This document shows positions 53,508-61,800 of a stretch of 64,000 nucleotides of DNA, one piece after another. The translations under genes and the position numbers were made by a program. Each line of letters begins with the position of its first letter. Position 1 is the first letter of the stretch. Source of the stretch: Candidatus Protochlamydia naegleriophila (GTDB taxonomy: Bacteria > Chlamydiota > Chlamydiia > Chlamydiales > Parachlamydiaceae); contig NZ_LN879502.1 in NCBI RefSeq assembly GCF_001499655.1, positions 1,860,001 through 1,924,000 on the forward strand, given 5' to 3'. Under the pieces are notes generated by a model. It was not told where the DNA came from. It searched no databases and saw only the letters and a program-made list of their open reading frames with translations.

Positions 53508-56500
53508 ATGTTAGAAGGCCCCTCTTCCCCTTTAAGCGAGTCAGGAGTAAAAAAAGAGGTAAAGGAGCTTGACGCATCTTTACCCCTCTTAATTACCTGT
53601 AGTGCCTTAAAACCTAAATGGTTAGCAAAAATCGCCAATCGCAAACATCCTCTTTCATCTCTTATGGATCAAATGCTTCAAGAAGAGTTCTCTTCTCGAA
53701 AGAAGCACCCATTTCCTGACACCCCATCCCTCTCTCTCAGCGATCGGCTGCAAATTCAGCAAAAAAATTTTCTTAGCGTCATATCTAACCTCTCATTACC
53801 TCTTTTTTCTCCTGATTCCAAAAATGAGAACACGACCTCATTAGAATCCAGCACCAAAGAGATGAAAGAGCAGCAATTAATCGAATGGCTTAAAGAAAAA
53901 GGGTATACGAACTTAGCAGAAAAATTAGCTCCACAAAGCGGTTACCCCTGGGATGAGATTAAAGCCATTCGCTGCCCCATTCTCATCGAACAGCTTGTCG
54001 ATCTCTACAGCCTTAGCGATCAGAAAAATGTAGGGAGTGAAAAGCGCGAACAGCTCATGGACTTCGCTATTAATTTAGCTAAAATGGCTACCGCATCCAA
54101 TCTTAAAGGCAATTATATGCACTCACATGAGCTGACAGAAGATGCGAAGCAAGTGCTTGGTCAATTAATTTATCTATTCAATAACGACCCACCATCAGCC
54201 ATAAAAGCCATTCATACTCCTCATTACAATACGGCGGTCGTAAACATTAACAAAGAATTTAACATTCGGATTCAAGACTTGTGCTACCGCTTGCAAAACC
54301 ACTATGTTGGCCATTACGAAACCCAGCTGCAAGCCCCTGATGTAGCCATCCACAATATGATCCCACGTGAAATTGCTAAAGCTCTTTTAACGGATATAGG
54401 AAGCATAAACATCGGCATCATTGACATACTGTCAGACATCTTTCTATCTCAAGAAGAGCGCCCTTTAAACCATGAGGCCAACCTCTCCTACGCATTAAAG
54501 CTTTTACAGCGGTCTCCAAAATTGCGAGGAGAATTCGATAAAATTAAAGCGCCAAATTCCTCAAAAATGCCCTCTAACGATGTCATTCGGGCTTCTTTAG
54601 GCATGGAGGCCAGCCAGTCGATTAATGCCTTTCACACTAAGTTAACGGTGCTTGTGGCTCTACTTTCTCATCTGCGCCAAGGCGATGAAGGCTCTTGCTT
54701 TGCTGTGTCATTGGCAATAGAAATATTATCGGCACACCTTGGATTTTGCTTTAAGGATCTTAGACAATTACTTCAGGAAAGCAAACTGGTCCGCCAAGTT
54801 CAAAACGTTTGCATCGATATTCCTTTTGTCAAACGCATTAGCGATGAAAATTTGGAAAAGCTCATTACAATAGATAGTAAAGGCTGTGTCCTTCTCAAAA
54901 ATCGCAAAGGGGCCGAACTATGGGAGGCTCCCGGGCTCCAAGCTGTTTGCTTGTCTATAGGTTTGAAAAAGCCCAAAAAAGCCTGTCAAGCCGTTCTAGC
55001 AGATCTATTCGATAAGACAAGCAAACCTGTAGAATGCAGCGTAAAAAACTTGATAAAAAAGCTATGCGAATATGCACAGCAACAAGGGATGCAACAAAAA
55101 CCGCTGGGCGACATGTATTCGCAAGCCTGTTTTGCATTTAGTTCTCAAACCTCTCAACCGCTTTTAAAAATATGGGAAAATGCGATCGCTAGTATGGCTG
55201 AAGCTGAAGAGGGAGGGATGGTAAAAACCGCCATACTCGACTCCATTTTAGACAGCCTTCAATTTAAATTGGGAGAACTCAACATCCAGCCAACACGCCT
55301 GCTTCAACGCCTATTTTTAAACATCCAAAAGCAGCTCTACGAGCGCATCCGACTGCAATATGATCCCGCCATCCAAGGTCATTGGAATAAAAACTTGCAC
55401 AATAAGCAAGGGGGTTTTGTACTGTATTGCCATGAGAAGCGCATCGATAACGAATCGCTTTTCCGTGGATTCGTAAAAACCATACTCTCTGATGTCGATC
55501 AATTGCTGCAGAGCCAACTTAAAGAAAGCGAAAGTACTGAATTGGCGAAAACCATCCACACCCTAAATTCTTATCTTGGCAGCCACGACTTTATAAATTA
55601 TCTCCTTGTCCGCTACCACCCTTCAAATACAGCCATTGTCAGTCAGCTTAAATCCAATGAAGCTCTCCACTACGAAGCCCTGCCATTTACTCCCTGGGTC
55701 ACACAAACAGGAAATAACTCAAAAGCCGTTCTAAAATTTTACTTTGAAGCCGATCAACAAATCGCTGCAGAACGCTTTATCTCTAGTGGAGCAGAAGAGG
55801 CGCTTACAAATATTATCGAGATGTGCAAACGAATGTCTGAAGAGGAAAAACGACTCTTTGTCAATAATCCCAATAAACTCAAACCTTTTTGCATCCTCGG
55901 CAAGCACCGCCTGCCCTTCATGGCTGGCAATCCCTCTCTAGCAAACGCATGGCAGAAAAATCAACCGACCAGCGATTGGATCAAAGAATTTGTCATCAGT
56001 CCAGGACTTGAAATTGCCAATACGCTTATGAATGAGACTACCCGCAAGCAAATCCTGGAAAATTTAAAAGCCGACGTTTTCCCCCATTTTTTTTCCAGGC
56101 ATGAAGCTTCGGCCTGCTTGGATCTCATCAAGAAAGTTGCTGAATACACTGACATTAAGACCTACCGCAAAGCCCTTGTGACCATTTGTCAAAAAATAAA
56201 AGGCTCAAGCGGTCCTGTACTAGAAAATTTGGTCAGACACATCGATACAACGATTTGTCAATCGCTGGAGCCGGCCCTTAAGAAAAAATTAGAAGACTCC
56301 GCTGTTCACTTTGCAGATACCAACTGGTGCAACGGAATCCATGACATCCATTTTTGCTTTGCCATCAACCCCGGAACTGGGCAGTTGGAGCTATGGGAAG
56401 TCTATTCCAATGGCAGCCACCTTGTGGCACTTGATCAGAATTATTGGCTGTTTAATCAAAAATGGGAATTTTTAACGATCCCTGAAGAACTCATTCCAGA

Positions 56501-56528
56501 CGATTCTAGTGATTTGCTTAAGTCCTAA
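53508..56528 (+). CDS. Very large papain-like (C1-type) predicted cysteine protease
   Basis: A 1006-residue protein without a signal peptide, mostly helical. In the middle, LRQGDEGSCFAVSLAIEIL holds Cys397 in a context that copies the papain active site (Gln-Gly-x-x-Gly-Ser-Cys-aromatic-Ala). Near the C-terminus NGIHDIHFCFAINPGTGQLE (His945/His948) and ELWEVYSNG can supply His and Asn, in papain order. The Cys-His distance (about 550) is far larger than in papain and implies a big insertion. The ATG at 53508 follows a GAGG ribosome site; an upstream ATG at 53466 would add 14 residues. The role is inferred to be host-directed. Confidence 0.5.
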   Translation: MLEGPSSPLSESGVKKEVKELDASLPLLITCSALKPKWLAKIANRKHPLSSLMDQMLQEEFSSRKKHPFPDTPSLSLSDRLQIQQKNFLSVISNLSLPLFSPDSKNENTTSLESSTKEMKEQQLIEWLKEKGYTNLAEKLAPQSGYPWDEIKAIRCPILIEQLVDLYSLSDQKNVGSEKREQLMDFAINLAKMATASNLKGNYMHSHELTEDAKQVLGQLIYLFNNDPPSAIKAIHTPHYNTAVVNINKEFNIRIQDLCYRLQNHYVGHYETQLQAPDVAIHNMIPREIAKALLTDIGSINIGIIDILSDIFLSQEERPLNHEANLSYALKLLQRSPKLRGEFDKIKAPNSSKMPSNDVIRASLGMEASQSINAFHTKLTVLVALLSHLRQGDEGSCFAVSLAIEILSAHLGFCFKDLRQLLQESKLVRQVQNVCIDIPFVKRISDENLEKLITIDSKGCVLLKNRKGAELWEAPGLQAVCLSIGLKKPKKACQAVLADLFDKTSKPVECSVKNLIKKLCEYAQQQGMQQKPLGDMYSQACFAFSSQTSQPLLKIWENAIASMAEAEEGGMVKTAILDSILDSLQFKLGELNIQPTRLLQRLFLNIQKQLYERIRLQYDPAIQGHWNKNLHNKQGGFVLYCHEKRIDNESLFRGFVKTILSDVDQLLQSQLKESESTELAKTIHTLNSYLGSHDFINYLLVRYHPSNTAIVSQLKSNEALHYEALPFTPWVTQTGNNSKAVLKFYFEADQQIAAERFISSGAEEALTNIIEMCKRMSEEEKRLFVNNPNKLKPFCILGKHRLPFMAGNPSLANAWQKNQPTSDWIKEFVISPGLEIANTLMNETTRKQILENLKADVFPHFFSRHEASACLDLIKKVAEYTDIKTYRKALVTICQKIKGSSGPVLENLVRHIDTTICQSLEPALKKKLEDSAVHFADTNWCNGIHDIHFCFAINPGTGQLELWEVYSNGSHLVALDQNYWLFNQKWEFLTIPEELIPDDSSDLLKS

Positions 56529-56890
56529 AAAAAGTCATTTTATAGAAAAACAAGACTTGTTAATCTGGACTTTTGGTTTATCCACTTATTATCATATGCA
56601 TAGATCGACTATCCGAACACAAACTGATAGCTCCAAATAGCCTGGCTGAGACTTTATAGTAGACTTCTCGACCCTTTTACTTAAATCTATCGATTGCTTG
56701 ATTGGAGTAAAAACGTGTTTGTGAATGCCTCGTATCAAACCATCTGGTTCGAGTGGGTTAGCAAAAACAGACTAGCTAACTCCACTAAGCCTTTTCTAAA
56801 TGTCTTGAATACTCTCGTTTCCCCCAAAACAGTCATGGCTGATTTAAAAATTAAACGGCTTTATGGAATTTTGTAAAATAAGGAAACGGC
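56529..56890. other. Intergenic region
   Basis: No gene recognised. The small open frame at 56694-56876 has no support. Confidence 0.5.
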
Positions 56891-57436
56891 ATGTCAGCCT
56901 CGTTAACTTATAGTTATCTTGCACCATCAAATGGTGCATCCCATGCTCAGAACTACTTTCACTTCTCTCATTATGAAGAGTTCCCCCCCCCTTCGGGGCA
57001 TGGGCGAACCTACTCTTATTTGCATCCGCAACAGACGAATGGTACCCTTTGCCCCCACTTTCATTTTGATTTGGATGGCATCGAAGAAGAGGTTTCCATT
57101 CTTCCTGTAAGAAGAATCAATCAATTGATTGTAACATTCACTTTGGGAATAAAAAAAGAGCCAGCCATTTGCTATCAAGGCAAGCTAATCTCCTCTATTC
57201 AAGAAGCTTTAATAAACATGACACTTCCAACACAGCTGGATCAAGCCCTGCTCAATACAATCGCAACAATTAGCAACTACATAGGCCAAGGAACAAAATT
57301 CACCTATATCGAAGACTCTGCTAAGGTAAAGGGAGAGGGGGTTGAATTCGAAGTTCACAGTCATGCACTCTACTACCAAGCCACTCTTTCCTCATTAAAG
57401 AATGATTGTAAACTCACCTACTACCAAAAAATATAG
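56891..57436 (+). CDS. Hypothetical protein, first of a small paralogue pair
   Basis: A 181-residue protein with no recognised domain. The N-terminal 65 residues are rich in His, Tyr and Pro (YFHFSHYEEFPPPSGHG). From about residue 80 it parallels the next gene: PAICYQGKLISSIQEALI, then P-Q-D and GTKFTYIED match PAIDIEGTTYTSLLEVLL and GLEFHFIEN in the same order. ATG start; AGGAAACGGC precedes it. Confidence 0.6.
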   Translation: MSASLTYSYLAPSNGASHAQNYFHFSHYEEFPPPSGHGRTYSYLHPQQTNGTLCPHFHFDLDGIEEEVSILPVRRINQLIVTFTLGIKKEPAICYQGKLISSIQEALINMTLPTQLDQALLNTIATISNYIGQGTKFTYIEDSAKVKGEGVEFEVHSHALYYQATLSSLKNDCKLTYYQKI

Positions 57437-57463
57437 AATAAAAAAAGCTTAAGAGGAGGTAGC

Positions 57464-57937
57464 ATGAAAGCATCTATCCAGTTGCTTCATATTGGCGAGA
57501 CTAGGATTTGCTTCTTTTTTAATCAAAATGATCTTCCTGCAATTGACATTGAAGGAACCACCTACACATCCCTTCTTGAAGTCTTGCTACATTTTCCTCA
57601 ATTTGCCGTTCCTCAACAAGCCGATAAAATAGCCCAACTCTCAAACTTTTTGATGAGAGGATTGGAATTTCACTTCATTGAAAACATTCTCAAATTCCAA
57701 GAAGACTATGCGCAACGCATAGATGCTGGACAATTCGAGGTATTGCAAAATATCCCTTGCCAAAATGACTATGGGACCTATGACGTCTCTATCATGCACC
57801 CCCCTCGATTGAACGCGCACGAACTCATTTTCTTTGTGTGGCATGATTATACAAAAATTCCTTATCGGGCGTCTTTGAGCTATCCTATTTGCGATCAAAA
57901 TTTCATCATGAAATACGAACTGCTTCCCTATGCCTAA
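57464..57937 (+). CDS. Hypothetical protein, second of a small paralogue pair
   Basis: A 157-residue protein with no recognised domain. It lacks the His/Tyr/Pro-rich start of the preceding gene but shares its core. AAGAGGAGG is just upstream of the ATG. It is 27 bases after the first gene, so the two are probably co-transcribed and arose by an old tandem duplication. Role unknown; the location favours an accessory, possibly secreted, function. Confidence 0.65.
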   Translation: MKASIQLLHIGETRICFFFNQNDLPAIDIEGTTYTSLLEVLLHFPQFAVPQQADKIAQLSNFLMRGLEFHFIENILKFQEDYAQRIDAGQFEVLQNIPCQNDYGTYDVSIMHPPRLNAHELIFFVWHDYTKIPYRASLSYPICDQNFIMKYELLPYA

Positions 57938-58306
57938 ACATTATGCTTACTCCAAACCATTTGTCGCATAATATCGAGATCAGAAGACAGTTGTTATGGA
58001 CTCTAAAATCAGTCGGCCTAATGGCCTCTAACACACACATTCACTTTACTTTATAGACGTTAACAAAAACTTGGATAGGAAGGATCAAATTCGATTGATC
58101 TTTCACCACCTAGCGCCCATGCTTGGATACGGTCGTAATGCAAGGCCTCTAGGCCGACTGAAAGCTCATAGTGAGCGGCTAGCGAACTATGGGTAATTTT
58201 CAAGGAAAATTTATTTTAACTTGATAAGGGGATGAAAGCGCTGTATGATAAAGTGATGATTTTATGAACTCTTCCTAAACGAGAAATAAAATAATAAAGG
58301 TTTTTT
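57938..58306. other. Intergenic region
   Basis: No gene recognised. It contains a short GGCCTCTAGGCC palindrome near 58141 and otherwise only the upstream region of the next gene. Confidence 0.5.
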
Positions 58307-58603
58307 ATGAAAAAATTCATGGGCCTAATCGCAACTTTTCTCCTATTTTCCGTTCCTACTTTCGCTCTTTTACCTCCGCTTTATGAGGGAATAAAAGAAG
58401 TCAAAACGATTTTAGCCAGTTCTAACCTGAGTCAAAAATTGCAATCTGGCGAAGTGTTGGAGACTATCCAAAAAAATGACAGCGGCTACCTCATCACAAC
58501 TAACAAGCATCAGCTGCAAGTCGATGTAGTCTATAGCCAAACCGGGAAAATCGGCCCTGCTGAATATGAACTACACTTCCACGAACCCATTCCTCTCAAA
58601 TAA
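58307..58603 (+). CDS. Small exported protein
   Basis: A 98-residue protein with a typical signal peptide (MKKFMGLIATFLLFSVPTFA) and a short mature part rich in beta-strand (VLETIQKNDSGYLITTNKHQ; LQVDVVYSQTG). The family is not recognised. An AT-rich AAAGG site precedes the ATG. It is followed by a long hairpin. Confidence 0.7.
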   Translation: MKKFMGLIATFLLFSVPTFALLPPLYEGIKEVKTILASSNLSQKLQSGEVLETIQKNDSGYLITTNKHQLQVDVVYSQTGKIGPAEYELHFHEPIPLK

Positions 58604-58614
58604 TCCTTTTAGAA

Positions 58615-58645
58615 TGAGAATTAGAAGCGAGAATTCTGATTCTCA
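58615..58645 (+). terminator. Hairpin after the small exported gene
   Basis: TGAGAATTAGAA and TTCTGATTCTCA pair over 12 positions with one G-T pair and a 7-base loop. A T-rich stretch lies about 15 bases later, so it is a weak terminator candidate. Confidence 0.5.
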
Positions 58646-58808
58646 CTCCCACAACGCTTTTTCTACAGGTCATTTTCGCCTTTTTTTGTGCGTTTACGAT
58701 CGCTCTCTAAAACTGGCAAAAGAATCATGATCGACATGCAAATTATCCGTTTGCTTGCATTTCAGTTTGTGCTATGCTAATAGCAAAATTTTTCACAAGT
58801 AACTGGTT

Positions 58809-61800
58809 ATGAATAACGAGAAAATTATTTTAAAGAAAGTTCGCATTCACAATTTAAAGTCTGTGGATTTAACTTTAGAAAAAAATGAATTGGTCGTCTT
58901 TACAGGAGTTTCAGGCTCGGGAAAGTCTTCTTTAGCCTTTGATACGATTTACACTGAAGGGCAAAGACGCTACGTCGAATCTCTCTCCACATTTGCTAGA
59001 CGCCAACTTGGCGAACTTTCCAAACCAGATCTTGAGCATGCCAGCGGTATTTCTCCAACGATTTCAATCGAGCAAAAGACTGCTGGACGCAATCCCCGCT
59101 CGACAGTCGGCACCTTGACCGAAATTTACGACTATTTGCGCGTCCTCTACGCCCGCATTGGTATTCCTCATTGCCCGATTAGTGGAGAAGCAGTGACTCC
59201 GCAAAGCCGTGAAAGAATCATTAAATCGGTCCAGAACCTTCCCCTCCGCACTAAAATCATCGTTTTAGCTCCCTATGCCAAAGGTAAAAAAGCTGAATTC
59301 AAAGAAGATTTTCAAGAGCTTATCCGCAAAGGATTCATGCGTGCAAGAGTCGATGGAATATTAGTCAATTTGACGGATGAATTAGTCCTGGACGGAAATG
59401 TGGGGCACGATGTAGACGTAGTCATCGACCGCTTGACGGTTGAAAGCAATGCCCAATCGCGCATTGCTGACTCCATAACCCAAGCCTTACAACTAGGTCA
59501 GGGAGTATGTAGTGTCCTGGATGTCGATTCGCAAAACGAACAGCTATTCTCTATGCATGCCTACTCGCCCCAATCAGGCCTCTCCTATACGTCGCTCGAA
59601 CCACACGACTTTTCTTTTAATAGTCCATCGGGAATGTGTCCTCGCTGCCATGGAATGGGAACAATTCATGAATTCGATCTGGAACAAATCATCGATCCGA
59701 ACTTGAGCATTGCAGACAATTGCTGCTCGATCGCGAGTCCCTACCAAACGGTCCGCTATGGGAATATCTACGACAATCTAGCCGAGCAATACAACTTTAG
59801 CGTTCAAACGCCTTGGAAAAAGCTATCCTCAAGCGCCCGTAAAGTCTACTTATATGGGACAGACAAAAAATGGACGAGGATGCATTTTGTCCATCCAGTC
59901 ACAGGTGCTCGCTGGACCGATCATATTCAATGGAAAGGGGTTTTGCATGATGCCCATACCCGCTTTTCCGAAGCGAAAAGCGAGAATTATCGCAAAAAAA
60001 TGCAGAAGCTCATGAGCATTCAAACATGTCCAGAATGCCAAGGAGCCAGGCTCAAAGCGTATCCAGCTGCCACGGTCCTGCAAGGCAAGCGAATCAGCGA
60101 ACTCTCTGCCATGACTGTTGCAGACTGCTCCCGCTTCTTTGAACACCTTACCCTCTCTACGCAAGATACCTTAATCGCGGAAGAGCTTCTCAAAGAAATT
60201 CGTCAAAGGCTGCAGTTTTTGCTAGAAGTAGGGCTCCATTACCTCACTCTCGACCGCACGGCTCCCACTCTTTCTGGGGGAGAAGCCCAGCGCGTGCGCC
60301 TTGCGTCCCAAATCGGATGTGGGCTTGTTGGCATCACCTATATTTTAGATGAACCGTCGATTGGACTTCATCCACGCGATAACCGCAAATTGATTGATAC
60401 GCTCAAGCACCTGCGTGATATGGGTAATACGGTCATTGTCGTCGAACACGATGAGGAAACTATTTGGGAAGCTGACCGCATCGTCGATTTTGGTCCAGGC
60501 GCTGGTGTCAAAGGTGGAAAGATTCTCATCAACGGCGATCTGACCGACCTCATCGAGAGTAAAGAGTCGATCACAGGCGCTTACCTGACGGGTAAGAGAC
60601 AAATAGATATCCCCAAAAAACGGCGCAAACCCCAAAAAGAATGCCTGGAAATCAAAGGCGCCAAACACCACAACCTCAAATCGATCGATGTAAAAATCCC
60701 TCTCGGAATGTTTCTAGCCATCACTGGCGTATCAGGCTCTGGAAAATCTTCCCTTATTACTGATATTCTCTATCCAGCCCTATCCAACGAACTCCATGGC
60801 GGAGAACATCAAGTGGGCGATCATCGAGGCATCAAAGGCATTGACAATATAGACAAAGTCATCGCAATCGATCAATCCCCAATTGGGCGCAATCCCCGAT
60901 CCAATCCAGCGACCTATATCAAATTATTTGATGAAATTCGCGATTTATTCTGTCAACTTCCCGAGAGCCAGGCAAGAGGCTATAAGCCTGGACGCTTCAG
61001 CTTTAACGTCAAAGAGGGATCCTGTTCTCAGTGCGAAGGAATGGGAATGATCAAGATCGATATGGACTTCATGGAAGATGCCTGGGTCGATTGTCCCCTT
61101 TGTAAAACAAAGCGATTCGACACAGAAACACTCTCTGTCTTGTACAAAGGGAAAAACATCTATGACGTCCTCGAAATGGATGTCTCTGAAGCCTTGGAAT
61201 TTTTTGCCAATATTCCTGCCATCAAGCATAAATTGGAAACGCTTAGCCAAGTGGGAATGGAATACATTAAATTGGGACAGGCCTCAACAACCCTTTCTGG
61301 CGGCGAAGCCCAGCGGATTAAATTGGCCAAAGAACTCGTCCGCCCCGCCACAGGCAAAACCCTGTACATCTTAGACGAACCAACGACTGGACTCCACTTC
61401 CACGACATCAAACACCTCTTGCAAGTACTCCATGCCTTAGTCGAAAAAGGCAATACCGTTCTCGTCATCGAACACAACATGGATGTAGTCAAAACAGCCG
61501 ATTGGATCATCGATCTTGGGCCCGAAGGAGGAGATGGCGGCGGAGAAATTGTTGCCATAGGCCATCCTGAACACATCGCCAAGCTCGAATCTCCAACTGG
61601 TCATGCCGTTCGCCATGCTCTCTACCCGCACACCGAACAAAAGATCGAAGCGGCACTAGAAATGGGGAAACATCGCCGCAAAGATAAACGGGAGCGAGAA
61701 GCTCACGTCATTCGGGAAATCACCGTGACAGGCGCCGAACAAAACAACCTCAAGCAAGTATCTGTCACGATCCCGCGCGAAAAAATTACTGTCTGCACTG

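Noticed and set aside
58141-58152. GGCCTCTAGGCC palindrome as an attachment site
   Set aside because: Too short, single copy in view, and no integrase or element boundary nearby.
61160-61582. 140-codon minus-strand frame inside uvrA
   Set aside because: Antisense shadow of a long conserved gene.
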